From Streptomyces sp. NBC_01551 (GTDB taxonomy: Bacteria; Actinomycetota; Actinomycetes; Streptomycetales; Streptomycetaceae), in the NCBI RefSeq assembly GCF_026339935.1, contig NZ_JAPEPX010000001.1:4397501-4461500 (forward strand): 64,000 bases of DNA, read 5' to 3'. Position 1 is the first letter of the stretch, and every line of letters starts with the position of its first letter. The notes beneath the pieces are model-generated. The model was not told the DNA's origin and did no database searches. It saw only the letters and a program-made list of their open reading frames with translations. A program made the position numbers and the translations under genes. Positions 25,253-34,431 of this stretch are shown one piece after another.

Positions 25253-27100
25253 ATGGGGGACAGGTCAACTCTGCTGGAGACAGGGCGGTTTGTGAGGGCG
25301 GAGGCCGAGCCGGGCACGGGAGCCGTGGAGGCGGCTCAGACCGTTAACGCGCAGACCGCACTGACCGATGCGGATTTCGCGGATGAAGCGTTCGTTGAGG
25401 CGGACGCGGCGAGTGACGCCGAGCTCGAAGCCCGGCACCGGGTGGCCGCCGACAAGGGCGACCCGGGTGCCATGAGCGTGCTCGGCGCGCTGCTGCTGCG
25501 CCGCGGCGACCTGGCCGGGGCCGAGCCCTACCTGCGCGGCGCCACCGCCGAGGGGGACCGTGCCGCCGCGAACAACCTGGGCGTGCTCCTGCACCAGCGC
25601 GGCTACCCCGAGGACGCGGCCGGCTGGTGGCGGGTCGCCGCCGTCGCCGGTTCCGCCCCGGCCGCGCACGCGCTGGGCCGTCACTACCGCGAGCGCGGGG
25701 ACGAGCCGGCCGCCGAGTACTGGATGCGCCAGGCGGCGGAATCCGGCCACGCGCTGGGCGCGTACGGGCTGGCCGACCTGCTGGAGCACCGCGGCGACAA
25801 GGGCGTGGAGCGCTGGTTCCGGGCCGCCGCCGAACAGGGGCACCGCGAGGCCGCGTACCGGTTGGCGCGCCACCTGCGCAAGGGCGACCCGGCCGAGGCC
25901 GAGCAGTGGTACCGGCAGGCCGCCGCGCGCGGGCACCGCCGTGCCGCGCTGCACCTGGGCGCGCTGCTGGAGGCGCGCGGCGAGCTCAAGGAGGCCGGGC
26001 GCTGGTACCTGACCTCCGCCAAGCAGGGCGAGGCGCGGGCGGCGTGCGCGCTCGGCTTCCTGCTGCGCGACGCCGGGGACGAGGAGAGCGCGGCCGCGTG
26101 GTGGCGCCGGGCGGCCCAGGACGGCGACGGCAACGCGGCGAACGCCCTGGGCGCGCTGCACGCGGCGCGCGGCGAGACCCAGACCGCCGAGCGCTGGTAC
26201 CGGGCCGCGATGGACGCGGGCGACCAGAACGGGGCGTACAACCTCGCGCTGCTGTGCGCCGCGCAGGAGCGGACCGCGCAGGCCGAGCAGTGGTACCGGC
26301 GCGCGGCGTACGCGGGGCACCGCGAGGCGGCCAACGCGCTGGCGATCCTGCTGCTCCAGGGCGGGGACGCGGCGGGCGCGGAGCCGTGGTTCTCGAAGGC
26401 GGCGGAGGCGGGGAGCGTCGACGCGGCGTTCAACCTCGGCATCCTCTTCGCCAGCCGGGACGAGGACCGTACGGCGCTGAAGTGGTACGAGCGGGCCGCG
26501 TCGGCGGGACACACCGACGCGGCGCTCCAGGTCGGGATCGCGCTGGTCCGCGACGGCGAGGAGCGGGCCGCGGAGCGGCACCTGCGGTGCGCGGCCGGCG
26601 GCGGCAGCGCGGAGGCGGCGTTCCGGCTGGCCTCGCTGCTGGAGTCGCTGGCCCCGCCGCCGGAGCCGGTGGCGCTGGGCGAGCCGGTGGGCGGCGCCGC
26701 GCGGACCGAGAGTGAGGAGTGGTACGAGCGGGCCGCCGAGCAGGGGCACCGGCGGGCGCAGGTCCGGGTCGGGATGCTGGCCGCCGCCCGGGGCGACCTG
26801 GGGGTCGCGGCGCGGTGGTACCGGGAGGCGGCGGAGGCCGGTTCCCGCAACGGGGCGTTCAACCTGGGGCTGCTGCTGGCCCGCGAGGGGAACGAGCCGG
26901 AGGCGGCCCTGTGGTGGACCCGGGCGGCGGTGGCCGGGCACGGCCGGGCGGCGCTGCGGCTGGGGCTGCTGGCGGCGCGGCACGGGGACCTGGCGGAGGG
27001 GCAGAAGTGGTGCGTGCGGGCCATGGAACTCGGCCCGGCCGAGGTCTCGGAGCGGGCGGCCCGGCTGCGCGACGCGCTGGCCGAGGAACTCTCGGCCTGA
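25253..27100 (+). CDS. Sel1/TPR-like repeat protein
   Basis: A 615-aa protein built mainly of about 14 Sel1-like repeats of 34-36 residues, with unit features such as AEQWYRRAAYAGHREAANALA and LLxxRGDxxxAExWYRxAA. The repeats form a solenoid used for protein binding; no enzymatic domain is present. The N-terminal 60 residues are acidic. The start is ATG 25253 (MGDRSTLLETGRF) with no clear ribosome site, so it may be leaderless. ATG 25244 is three codons upstream. The gene lies between the two identical initiator tRNA genes. Confidence 0.88.
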   Translation: MGDRSTLLETGRFVRAEAEPGTGAVEAAQTVNAQTALTDADFADEAFVEADAASDAELEARHRVAADKGDPGAMSVLGALLLRRGDLAGAEPYLRGATAEGDRAAANNLGVLLHQRGYPEDAAGWWRVAAVAGSAPAAHALGRHYRERGDEPAAEYWMRQAAESGHALGAYGLADLLEHRGDKGVERWFRAAAEQGHREAAYRLARHLRKGDPAEAEQWYRQAAARGHRRAALHLGALLEARGELKEAGRWYLTSAKQGEARAACALGFLLRDAGDEESAAAWWRRAAQDGDGNAANALGALHAARGETQTAERWYRAAMDAGDQNGAYNLALLCAAQERTAQAEQWYRRAAYAGHREAANALAILLLQGGDAAGAEPWFSKAAEAGSVDAAFNLGILFASRDEDRTALKWYERAASAGHTDAALQVGIALVRDGEERAAERHLRCAAGGGSAEAAFRLASLLESLAPPPEPVALGEPVGGAARTESEEWYERAAEQGHRRAQVRVGMLAAARGDLGVAARWYREAAEAGSRNGAFNLGLLLAREGNEPEAALWWTRAAVAGHGRAALRLGLLAARHGDLAEGQKWCVRAMELGPAEVSERAARLRDALAEELSA

Positions 27101-27119
27101 GTGCCGTTCGTTAAGCGAT

Positions 27120-27149
27120 TTGCATCTGTTGGCCGCGTCCCCGTACAGT
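27120..27149 (+). promoter_or_regulatory. Promoter of initiator tRNA copy 2
   Basis: TTGCAT (27120-27125) and TACAGT (27144-27149) with an 18-bp spacer precede the tRNA by about 12 bp. Copy 1 has a less clear promoter (possible -10 GATACT at 24968-24973). Confidence 0.5.
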
Positions 27150-27161
27150 TGGGTTTACCGA

Positions 27162-27235
27162 CGCGGGGTGGAGCAGCTCGGTAGCTCGCTGGGCTCATAA
27201 CCCAGAGGTCGCAGGTTCAAATCCTGTCCCCGCTA
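27162..27235 (+). tRNA. tRNA-fMet (CAT), initiator, copy 2
   Basis: Identical to 24987-25060, with identity running from 27157 to 27240 (84 bp). It has the same initiator hallmarks, the unpaired 1-72 position and three G-C pairs in the anticodon stem. It has its own promoter-like sequence and an 18-bp terminator stem downstream. Confidence 0.95.
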
Positions 27236-27241
27236 CTGAAT

Positions 27242-27280
27242 GACTCAGGGCCCGGATCCAATGGATCCGGGCCCTGAGTC
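27242..27280 (+). terminator. Terminator of initiator tRNA copy 2
   Basis: An 18-bp perfect stem, GACTCAGGGCCCGGATCC with GGATCCGGGCCCTGAGTC, has loop AAT and tail GTTTCCC. Confidence 0.85.
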
Positions 27281-27307
27281 GTTTCCCACTGCCAAGTGTG
27301 CGAAGAG

Positions 27308-27340
27308 GAGGGGCCCGGGAGCATCGCTCCCGGGCCCCTC
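27308..27340. terminator. Terminator at 3' end of Fur-family gene
   Basis: A 15-bp perfect stem, GAGGGGCCCGGGAGC with GCTCCCGGGCCCCTC, has loop ATC and TTTCGCGTTC on the plus side. It lies 25 bp beyond the convergent Fur-family stop and can serve both directions. Confidence 0.8.
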
Positions 27341-27364
27341 TTTCGCGTTCTCGCCGACCGGGCG

Positions 27365-27781
27365 CTACGCCCCCGCGCAGTTCGGGCAGAGGCCGCGGTA
27401 CGTCACCTCGACGCCCGACACCGTGAAGCCGAAGCGCTCCGAGTCGGGGAGGTCGGCCAGCGGGTTGCCCGCCGGGTGGACGTCGCGGATCGCGCCGCAC
27501 TGGGCGCAGACCAGGTGCTGGTGGGGGCGGTGGGCGTTCGGGTCGTACCGCTTGGCGCGCCGGTCCGTGGACACCTCCAGGACCTCGCCGAGGGTCACGA
27601 GCTCGCCGAGCGTGTTGTAGACCGTCGCCCGGGAGATCTCCGGCAGCTTGGCCACGGCGCGCGCGTGCACCTCGTCGGCCGTCAGGTGCACGTGGTCACC
27701 GTCGAGCACCTCGGCCACGACGCGCCGCTGTGCGGTCATGCGCCATCCGCGTCCGCGAAGTCGTTCCAGCAGGTCACTCAT
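27365..27781 (-). CDS. catR: Fur-family peroxide regulator (CatR/PerR type)
   Basis: A 138-aa Fur-family repressor: winged helix with TAQRRVVAEVL and ISRATVYNTLGELV, HRPHQHLVCAQCG with the metal-site histidines, and two CXXC pairs (CAQC, CPNC) for structural zinc. CatR/PerR-type rather than Fur or Zur is inferred from the divergent catalase gene. The start is ATG 27781. The shared 130-bp gap carries a dyad over the catalase -35, a likely operator. Metal-catalysed oxidation of such repressors by peroxide releases catalase expression. Confidence 0.88.
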   Translation of the reverse strand: MSDLLERLRGRGWRMTAQRRVVAEVLDGDHVHLTADEVHARAVAKLPEISRATVYNTLGELVTLGEVLEVSTDRRAKRYDPNAHRPHQHLVCAQCGAIRDVHPAGNPLADLPDSERFGFTVSGVEVTYRGLCPNCAGA

Positions 27782-27847
27782 GTACGCCAGCCTAACAGCG
27801 AGGCGATCCGGTGTAGAAGCCGAACCGGTGTGGAGTTGGATCCTTAC

Positions 27848-27875
27848 TTGACTTAGACAAAGTCCATCGTAGGAT
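27848..27875 (+). promoter_or_regulatory. Catalase promoter with overlapping operator dyad
   Basis: -35 TTGACT (27848-27853) and -10 TAGGAT (27870-27875) with a 16-bp spacer. The dyad GACTT-AGACA-AAGTC (27850-27864) overlaps the -35 element, a position suited to repression by the divergent Fur-family protein. Confidence 0.7.
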
Positions 27876-27911
27876 CGAGTACGGCAAACGCCAAGGACAG
27901 GTGCAGCAGGA

Positions 27912-29381
27912 ATGACGCAGGAGGCGCACGTGACGCAGGGACCGCTCACCACGGAGGCCGGGGCTCCGGTCGCTGACAACCAGAACAGCGAGACCGCCGG
28001 CCTCGGCGGCCCCGTTCTCGTTCAGGACCAGCTCCTCCTGGAGAAGCTCGCCCACTTCAACCGTGAGCGCATCCCGGAGCGCGTGGTGCACGCCCGCGGC
28101 GCCGGCGCGTACGGCACGTTCACGCTGACCCGCGACGTCTCGCAGTGGACCCGGGCGAAGTTCCTGTCCGAGGTCGGCAAGGAGACCGAGACCTTCCTGC
28201 GCTTCTCCACCGTCGCCGGCAACCTCGGCGCGGCCGACGCGGTGCGCGACCCCCGCGGCTGGGCGCTGAAGTTCTACACCGAAGAGGGCAACTACGACCT
28301 CGTCGGCAACAACACCCCGGTGTTCTTCATCAAGGACGCCATCAAGTTCCCGGACTTCATCCACACCCAGAAGCGCGACCCGTACACGGGCTCGCAGGAA
28401 GCCGACAACGTGTGGGACTTCTGGGGCCTGAGCCCCGAGTCCACCCACCAGGTGACCTGGCTGTTCGGTGACCGCGGCATACCGGCGTCCTACCGCCACA
28501 TGAACGGCTACGGCTCGCACACGTTCCAGTGGAACAACGAGGCCGGCGAGGTCTTCTGGGTCAAGTACCACTTCAAGACCGACCAGGGCATCAAGAACCT
28601 CACCCAGGCCGAGGCCAACAAGCTCGCCGGCGAGGACCCGGACTCCCACCAGCGCGACCTGCGCGAGTCCATCGAGCGCGGCGAGTTCCCGACCTGGACC
28701 GTGCAGGTCCAGATCATGCCGGCGGCCGAGGCGGCCGAGTACCGCTTCAACCCGTTCGACCTCACCAAGGTGTGGCCGCACGAGGACTACCCGCCGATCG
28801 AGATCGGCAAGCTGGAGCTCAACCGCAACCCGGAGAACGTCTTCGCCGAGGTCGAGCAGTCGATCTTCTCCCCGGCGCACTTCGTCCCCGGCATCGGTCC
28901 GTCCCCCGACAAGATGCTCCAGGGCCGTCTCTTCGCGTACGGCGACGCCCACCGCTACCGCGTCGGCATCAACGCCGACCACCTGCCGGTGAACCGCCCG
29001 CACGCCACCGAGGCGCGCACCAACTCCCGTGACGGCTTCCTCTACGACGGCCGCCACAAGGGTGCGAAGAACTACGAGCCGAACAGCTTCGGCGGCCCGT
29101 TCCAGACGGACCGCCCGCTGTGGCAGTCCACCGCGGTCACCGGCGGCACGGGCAACCACGCCGCGCCGGTGCACGCCGAGGACAACGACTTCGTCCAGGC
29201 GGGCAACCTCTACCGCCTGATGTCGGAGGACGAGAAGTCCCGTCTGGTCGAGAACCTCTCCGGCTTCATCGCCAAGGTCTCGCGTGACGACCTGGCCGAG
29301 CGGGCGATCAACAACTTCCGCCAGGCCGACGGAGACTTCGGCAAGCGTCTGGAGGCCGCGGTCCAGGCCCTCCGCGGCTGA
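27912..29381 (+). CDS. katA: Monofunctional heme catalase
   Basis: A 489-aa small-subunit (clade 3 type) catalase that turns hydrogen peroxide into water and oxygen. Visible active-site parts: H60 in [11 protein letters not shown], the [22 protein letters not shown] region, [16 protein letters not shown], and the heme-ligand Tyr at about 343 in [14 protein letters not shown]. Length is normal for the family. ATG 27912 follows GCAGGA. It is the divergent partner and probable target of the Fur-family regulator. A 14-bp hairpin terminates it. Confidence 0.95.
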   Translation: MTQEAHVTQGPLTTEAGAPVADNQNSETAGLGGPVLVQDQLLLEKLAHFNRERIPERVVHARGAGAYGTFTLTRDVSQWTRAKFLSEVGKETETFLRFSTVAGNLGAADAVRDPRGWALKFYTEEGNYDLVGNNTPVFFIKDAIKFPDFIHTQKRDPYTGSQEADNVWDFWGLSPESTHQVTWLFGDRGIPASYRHMNGYGSHTFQWNNEAGEVFWVKYHFKTDQGIKNLTQAEANKLAGEDPDSHQRDLRESIERGEFPTWTVQVQIMPAAEAAEYRFNPFDLTKVWPHEDYPPIEIGKLELNRNPENVFAEVEQSIFSPAHFVPGIGPSPDKMLQGRLFAYGDAHRYRVGINADHLPVNRPHATEARTNSRDGFLYDGRHKGAKNYEPNSFGGPFQTDRPLWQSTAVTGGTGNHAAPVHAEDNDFVQAGNLYRLMSEDEKSRLVENLSGFIAKVSRDDLAERAINNFRQADGDFGKRLEAAVQALRG

Positions 29382-29416
29382 CCACCCGGCGGCGCAGCCG
29401 CCGCCCGCTCGCCGAG

Positions 29417-29455
29417 AGCCGAAGGGCCGGTCCTGCCAGGGCCGGCCCTTCGGCT
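29417..29455. terminator. Terminator between catalase and CBS gene
   Basis: AGCCGAAGGGCCGG pairs with CCGGCCCTTCGGCT, a 14-bp perfect stem around an 11-nt loop, between convergent genes. Confidence 0.8.
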
Positions 29456-29490
29456 GTGCGGGCCACGGGGCCCGCGCGGAGCTGCGGTGG

Positions 29491-29886
29491 CTACGCGGCC
29501 ACGCGGCTGCGCCGGGCGGGTACCCAGCAGCGGATGATGTCGCGCACGGACACGATGCCGACCGGGCCGCCGTTCTCCAGCACGATCAGGTGCCGGAAGC
29601 CGCCGTGCGCCATCGCCTCGGCGGCTTCCTGGAGCGTTGCCTCGGGGGTGCAGAACACGACGTTGTTGGTGGTGTGGGCGCCGACGGACTCCCGGTCGGG
29701 ATCGTGGCCCGCGCCGATCGAGTTGAGGATGTCGCGCTCGGTCAGGATGCCGATGCCGCTGTGTTCGGGGTCGAGGACGACGGCCGCGCCGACGCGCCGG
29801 CCGGACATCAGGCAGGCCGCCTGACGGAGGGTGTGCGCGGGTCCGAGGGTGAGGATCACGGTGCTCATGGCGTCACGGACGAGCAT
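29491..29886 (-). CDS. CBS domain protein
   Basis: A 131-aa protein made of a CBS pair: MLVRDAMSTVILTLGP with GAAVVLDPEHSGIGILTERDIL for the first, and ATLQEAAEAMAHGGFRHLIVLENGGPVGIVSVRDIIR for the second. Such stand-alone pairs bind adenine nucleotides or act as stress sensors, and the partner here is unknown. ATG 29886 is preceded by AGGAGGTGG at 12 bases. The in-frame ATG at 29952 is less likely. Confidence 0.88.
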   Translation of the reverse strand: MLVRDAMSTVILTLGPAHTLRQAACLMSGRRVGAAVVLDPEHSGIGILTERDILNSIGAGHDPDRESVGAHTTNNVVFCTPEATLQEAAEAMAHGGFRHLIVLENGGPVGIVSVRDIIRCWVPARRSRVAA

Positions 29887-30070
29887 GAAGAGAGCCACCT
29901 CCTGGGTGTACCGCCCGCTTGGGTGGGTGCGCGGAGGGACGAGGCCCCGCACTTAGAGAAGGGCTTCACAAGCGCACAAGCGGGCGGATCCTCAGATTCC
30001 CACGAGTACGGAGGGTCATCAAGAGGGCGCGCTCAGCACGCGCGTGGGAGCGGGGCACACGGGCCGCGCG

Positions 30071-30877
30071 TCAGGCGCGCGGGCGCAGGTACCCCAGCAT
30101 CTCCTCGTGCAGCAGCCCGTTCGACGCCGCCGCGTTGCCGCCGTCCACCCCGTCGGCCCCGTCCAGGCTGGTGAAACGGCCGCCGGCCTCCTGGACCACG
30201 ACCGCGATGGCCGCCATGTCCCACAGGTTCAGCTCCGGCTCGGCGCACAGGTCGAGCGAGCCCTCGGCGACCATCATGTACGGCCAGAAGTCGCCGTACC
30301 CCCGCGTACGCCAGCACGCGCGGGTCAGTTCCAGGAACCCGGGGAGCCGGCCCTGCTCCTCCCAGCCGGTCAGCGAGGAGTAGGCGAAGGAGGCGTCGCC
30401 CATGGTGCCCACCTGCGAGACGCCGAGGCGTACGGGCTCACCGCCCAGCGCACCGCCCGCGAACGCGCCCCCGCCCTGCGCCGCCCACCAGCGACGGCCG
30501 AGCGCCGGCGCCGAGACCACGCCGACCACGGGGCGGAAGGCCCCGTCCGCGCTCTCGGCCATCAGGGAGATCAGGGTCGCCCAGACGGGGACCCCGCGCA
30601 CGTAGTTCTTCGTACCGTCGATCGGGTCCACGACCCAGCGGCGCGGGCCGGAGCCCTCCAGGCCGTACTCCTCTCCCAGGATCGCGTCCTCGGGCCGCGC
30701 GGCCAGGATCCCGGCCCGGATGATCTCCTCGGCGGCCTTGTCCGCCTCGCTCACCGGCGTCATGTCCGGCTTGGTCTCGACCTTCAGGTCAAGGGCGCGG
30801 AACCGCTGCATCGTGGCGGCGTCCGCCGCGTCGGCGAGTTCGAGGGCGAGGCGCAGGTCATCGTCATACTCGGGCAT
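30071..30877 (-). CDS. hisN: Histidinol-phosphatase HisN (inositol monophosphatase fold)
   Basis: A 268-aa magnesium phosphatase. Signatures: GEEYGLEG (metal Glu), WVVDPIDGTKNYVRGVPVW (metal-binding Asp pair), and ELNLWDMAAIAVVVQEAGG (catalytic Asp). Known role: S. coelicolor SCO5208, an IMPase-fold enzyme at this locus, is the histidinol phosphatase of histidine synthesis. The assignment here rests on that family and position. The start is ATG 30877. It is divergent from a TetR gene. Confidence 0.88.
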   Translation of the reverse strand: MPEYDDDLRLALELADAADAATMQRFRALDLKVETKPDMTPVSEADKAAEEIIRAGILAARPEDAILGEEYGLEGSGPRRWVVDPIDGTKNYVRGVPVWATLISLMAESADGAFRPVVGVVSAPALGRRWWAAQGGGAFAGGALGGEPVRLGVSQVGTMGDASFAYSSLTGWEEQGRLPGFLELTRACWRTRGYGDFWPYMMVAEGSLDLCAEPELNLWDMAAIAVVVQEAGGRFTSLDGADGVDGGNAAASNGLLHEEMLGYLRPRA

Positions 30878-31018
30878 GCCCGAACAGTATCGGGACGGCC
30901 GCACCCCCGCGAAAGGCGTCCACAGTGCGGCCGGGCACGCGCCCTTGACAGGATCTGTCGGCCCGTCAACTCTGGCGGGGGAACCGAGAGGAGCCGGGCG
31001 GAGCCAGGGGAGGCGCGG

Positions 31019-31594
31019 ATGCCGGCAGCGCGGGAGTCCTTGTTGGAGGCGGCGGGAGCGGCGCTCTCGGCGCGCCCCTGGCCGGCCGTGCGGATGGTCG
31101 ACGTGGCGGCGGCCGCCGGGGTGTCCCGGCAGACCCTCTACAACGAGTTCGGCGGCAAGGCGGGCCTGGGCCGCGCCCTGGTCCGGCGCGAGGCCGACCG
31201 GTACCTGTCCGGGGTGGACCGTGCCCTCGGCGCGCCGGCGGAGCAGGGCGAGCGCCTCGCGGCCGTGGCGGAGTGGACCGTACAGGCGGCCCGCGCGCAT
31301 CCCCTCGTACGGGCCCTGCTGACCGGGTTCTGGGACGGGAACCTGCCCGTGCCGCCCGGGGAGCCCTCCCGGCCCGGGATCCCGGCGCTCGGACCCGGGG
31401 ACCTGACCCGGGCGGTCCGCGACCGGGCCGCGGTCGCGCTCACCCCGGACGGCGGCGACGGGGACGGGGCGCGCCAGGGCGAGCTCGCGCTGCGCCTCGC
31501 GCTCTCCTACGTCCTCGTCCCCGGCGAGGAGCCCGGCATCGGCGAACTGGTGCGGCTGCTCAGTGGGCCGAACCGGACAGCTGGAGGCCGATGA
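31019..31594 (+). CDS. TetR-family transcriptional regulator
   Basis: A 191-aa protein with an N-terminal helix-turn-helix (VRMVDVAAAAGVSRQTLYNEFGGKAGLGRALV) and a divergent ligand-binding part rich in Pro and Gly. ATG 31019 has GGGGAGG six bases upstream. Its last 35 bp overlap the 3' end of the convergent SMR transporter gene, a natural candidate target, though this is inference. The effector is unknown. Confidence 0.88.
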   Translation: MPAARESLLEAAGAALSARPWPAVRMVDVAAAAGVSRQTLYNEFGGKAGLGRALVRREADRYLSGVDRALGAPAEQGERLAAVAEWTVQAARAHPLVRALLTGFWDGNLPVPPGEPSRPGIPALGPGDLTRAVRDRAAVALTPDGGDGDGARQGELALRLALSYVLVPGEEPGIGELVRLLSGPNRTAGGR

Positions 31595-31883
31595 CGCCCA
31601 GGATCACCAGCGAGATCGAGACGAGTTTCAGGGTGGACACCAGGTCCCCGAGGAAGACCATCCCGTAGATCGCGGTCCCGGCCGCGCCGATGCCCGTCCA
31701 CACCGCGTACGCGGGACCCACGTCCAGCTTCTTCAGCGCCAGCGTGAGCAGGCCGAAGCTGCCGAGCGCGAAGCAGGCGAAGGCCACCGTCGGCCACAGG
31801 CGGGTGAAACCGTGGGACAGCTTGAGGCAGACCGCGAAGCCCGTCTCCAGGAATCCGGCGACAATGACGAGCAGCCACGCCAT
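31560..31883 (-). CDS. Small multidrug resistance (SMR/QacE-SugE) efflux protein
   Basis: A 107-aa, four-span membrane protein. MAWLLVIVAGFLETGFAVCLKLSHGF holds the essential membrane Glu (E13). WTGIGAAGTAIYGMVFLGD is the SMR signature loop. The family exports cationic drugs or guanidinium as dimers. SMR genes often come in pairs, but only one is seen. The start is ATG 31883 after GGGGAGG. The upstream region holds two CGCGTCAC repeats 15 bp apart and a CATAAT -10. Confidence 0.9.
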   Translation of the reverse strand: MAWLLVIVAGFLETGFAVCLKLSHGFTRLWPTVAFACFALGSFGLLTLALKKLDVGPAYAVWTGIGAAGTAIYGMVFLGDLVSTLKLVSISLVILGVIGLQLSGSAH

Positions 31884-31897
31884 GGCGAATGCCTCCC

Positions 31898-31934
31898 CGC
31901 GTCACGTGACTACGCGTCACTTGGTGCGATTATG
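31898..31934 (-). promoter_or_regulatory. SMR promoter region with direct repeats
   Basis: On the minus strand a -10 CATAAT (complement of 31929-31934) is followed downstream by GTGACGCG twice (complement of 31913-31920 and 31898-31905). The central GTCACGTGAC (31901-31910) is a perfect palindrome. It is a plausible repressor site just after the transcription start. Confidence 0.5.
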
Positions 31935-32005
31935 CATTTACCAGACACCACCCGCGGCAAACACGGCAAGCACCGCGACAGGACCCCGACAGGACCGCGC
32001 GGCGA

Positions 32006-33016
32006 TCAGTCGCCCTCGCGCCGCTCCCGCGTCTCCAGCAGCCGGCGCAGCGAATACAGCCGCGCCGGGTCCGCGTGGCCGTCCTCCACCCACTTGTCGA
32101 GCGCGCAGTCCGGCTCGTCGTGGCTGCACGCGCGCGGGCACTCCTCCGTACCCGGCACCAGGTCCGGGAAGGCCAGGATCACCCGGGACGGATCCACGTG
32201 GTGCAGGCCGAAGGAGCGCACGCCCGGGGTGTCGATGACCCAGCCCTCGCCCGAGGGCAGCGGCAGCGCGAGCGCGGAGGTGGTGGTGTGCCGGCCGCGG
32301 CCGGTCACCGCGTTGACGTGGCCGGTGGCGCGCTGGCGGCCCTCGGCGACGAGCGAGTTGACCAGCGTCGTCTTGCCGACGCCGGAGTGGCCGACGAACG
32401 CGGTGATCCGGCCGTTGAGGCGCTCGCGCACCCGGTCGGCCGCGTCGCCGGTCGCCAACTCCTCGCGGTTGGTGACGACGTAGTTCACGCCCAGCGTCGA
32501 GTAGATCTCCAGGATCTTGTCGGCGGACGTGAGGTCGGACTTGGTGAGCACCAGCAGCGGCTCCAGCCCGGCGTCGTACGCGGCCACCAGACAGCGGTCG
32601 ATCATGCGGGGCCGGGGCTCCGGATCGGCCAGCGCCGTGACGATGGCCAGTTGGTCGGCGTTGGCGACGACCACGCGCTCGTACGGGTCGTCGTCGTCGG
32701 CGGTGCGCCGCAGGACGGACTTGCGCTCCTCGATCCGCACGATCCGGGCGAGGGTGTCCTTCTTGCCGGACAGGTCGCCGACGATCCAGACCCGGTCGCC
32801 GACCACCGCCGCCTTGCGGCCCAGTTCGCGGGCCTTCATGGCGTGCACCGTGCGGTCCTCGACCAGGCAGGTCAGCCGGCCGCGGTCCACGGTGAGGACG
32901 AAGCCCTCGGCGGCGTCCTCGTGTTTGGGGCGGATGCTGGTCCGCGGCCGGTTGCCCTTGGGGTTGGGCCGCTGGCGGATGTCGTCCTCGTCGGTGTGCT
33001 TGCCGTACCTGCGCAT
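32006..33016 (-). CDS. rsgA: Ribosome small-subunit-dependent GTPase RsgA
   Basis: A 336-aa circularly permuted GTPase. An OB-fold region (LTCLVEDRTVHAMKAREL) comes first, then G4 (LTKSDL), then G1 (GHSGVGKTTLVNSL) and G3 (DTPGVRSFG). The C-terminal zinc site is CPRACSHDEPDC. The family checks 30S subunit maturation. The start is ATG 33016, 9 bp after the aroA stop, so the two genes form an operon. The N-terminus has an Arg/Lys-rich tail. Confidence 0.95.
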   Translation of the reverse strand: MRRYGKHTDEDDIRQRPNPKGNRPRTSIRPKHEDAAEGFVLTVDRGRLTCLVEDRTVHAMKARELGRKAAVVGDRVWIVGDLSGKKDTLARIVRIEERKSVLRRTADDDDPYERVVVANADQLAIVTALADPEPRPRMIDRCLVAAYDAGLEPLLVLTKSDLTSADKILEIYSTLGVNYVVTNREELATGDAADRVRERLNGRITAFVGHSGVGKTTLVNSLVAEGRQRATGHVNAVTGRGRHTTTSALALPLPSGEGWVIDTPGVRSFGLHHVDPSRVILAFPDLVPGTEECPRACSHDEPDCALDKWVEDGHADPARLYSLRRLLETRERREGD

Positions 33017-33025
33017 GACGGGGCC

Positions 33026-34378
33026 CTACGCTCCCGCAACCCGCGAAGTTCGGCCCAGCATGTCTGTCCACATCTTCGGGAAGTCCGGCAGCGTCTTCGC
33101 GGTCGTCGCCACGTTCTCGATCTCCACGCCCTCCACGGCCAGTCCGATCACCGCGCCGGCGGTGGCCATGCGGTGGTCGTCGTACGTGTGGAAGGTGCCG
33201 CCGCGCAGCGGGCGCGGGCGGATGCGCAGGCCGTCGGCGGTCTCGGTGACGTCGCCGCCGAGCGCGTTGATCTCGCGGGTGAGGGCCGCCAGCCGGTCCG
33301 TCTCGTGCAGCCGCAGGTGGGCGACGCCGCGCAGCACCGACTCGGAGTCCGCCAGTGCGGCGACCGCCGCGATGCCCGGGGTCAGCTCGCCGACCTCGCC
33401 GAGGTCCACGTCGATGCCGTGGATCTTGCCGGTGCCGGTGAAGACCAGGCCCGCGTCGGTCAGCTCGCAGGAGCCGCCCATCTCCGTGAAGATCCGGCGC
33501 AGCGCGTCGCCGGGCTGCGTGGTGCGGCGCGGCCAGTCCGGGATGGTGACCGTGCCGCCGGTGATCAGGGCGGCCGCCATGAAGGGCTGGGCGTTGGACA
33601 GGTCCGGCTCCACGACCATGTCGCGGCCGAGCAGCGCGCCGGGCGCGACCCGCCAGACGTCCTTCTCGCCGCCGGCCTCGGGGGTGTCCACCTGGGCGCC
33701 CGCCGCGCGCAGCATCTCCACCGTCATCCGGATGTGCGGCATCGAGGGCAGGGTGGTGCCCACGTGCCGGACCTCGACGCCCTGGTTGAAGCGCGGGGCG
33801 GAGAGCAGCAGCGCGGAGACGAACTGCGAGGAGTTGCTGGCGTCGATCTCGACCGTGCCGCCCTCCAGGGCCCCGCCGCCCTGGACGGTCAGCGGCAGCG
33901 CGCCCCGGCCGTCGTCGTCGATCCGGGCGCCGAGGGCGCGCAGCGCGGTGATGACCTGGCCGAGCGGGCGCTCGTAGGACCGCGGGTCGCCGTCGAAGCG
34001 GATGTCGCCCGCGGCGAGGGTGGCGACGGGCGGCAGGAAGCGCATGACCGTGCCCGCGTTGCCGACGTCGACGGTGGCCGGGCCGTGCAGGGCGGCGGGG
34101 ATGATCCGCCAGGCCTCGCCGCTGTCGCCGTTGCCGCCGGAGCTGGAGGAGACGGTCTCCTCGATGCCGACGCCCAGCGCGCGCAGCGCGTCCGACATCA
34201 GCTGGGAGTCGCGGGAGCGCAGCGGGCGGCGCACCCAGCCCGGCTCGGCGGCCAGGGCGGCCAGGACCAGCGCGCGGTTGGTGACCGATTTGGACCCCGG
34301 CACGGTGACGGTGGCGTGGACGGCCCCGTCCGCGAGCGGGGCGGGCCAGAGGGCGTGGAGCGCGGGGGTCTCGGTCAT
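33026..34378 (-). CDS. aroA: 3-phosphoshikimate 1-carboxyvinyltransferase (EPSP synthase) AroA
   Basis: A 450-aa enzyme of the shikimate pathway, joining shikimate-3-phosphate and PEP. Motifs: [17 protein letters not shown] (substrate Lys/Ser), [22 protein letters not shown], and the C-terminal [12 protein letters not shown] and [29 protein letters not shown] matches the actinobacterial form. ATG 34378. It heads an operon with rsgA. Confidence 0.95.
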   Translation of the reverse strand: MTETPALHALWPAPLADGAVHATVTVPGSKSVTNRALVLAALAAEPGWVRRPLRSRDSQLMSDALRALGVGIEETVSSSSGGNGDSGEAWRIIPAALHGPATVDVGNAGTVMRFLPPVATLAAGDIRFDGDPRSYERPLGQVITALRALGARIDDDGRGALPLTVQGGGALEGGTVEIDASNSSQFVSALLLSAPRFNQGVEVRHVGTTLPSMPHIRMTVEMLRAAGAQVDTPEAGGEKDVWRVAPGALLGRDMVVEPDLSNAQPFMAAALITGGTVTIPDWPRRTTQPGDALRRIFTEMGGSCELTDAGLVFTGTGKIHGIDVDLGEVGELTPGIAAVAALADSESVLRGVAHLRLHETDRLAALTREINALGGDVTETADGLRIRPRPLRGGTFHTYDDHRMATAGAVIGLAVEGVEIENVATTAKTLPDFPKMWTDMLGRTSRVAGA

Positions 34379-34431
34379 GGCCCCCACTTTAGTGGCTCCC
34401 CGTGACCTCGGATCTTGATCACCGGCCCGTC

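Noticed and set aside
24987..27235. tRNA duplication as att sites of an integrated element
   Set aside because: No integrase, transfer or phage gene lies between the copies, both tRNAs are complete, and the Sel1 gene has host-like composition.
29975..30001. SigR-like promoter (GGGAAT-N18-GTG) before the CBS gene
   Set aside because: The -10 has GTG rather than GTT. I consider this too weak to call.
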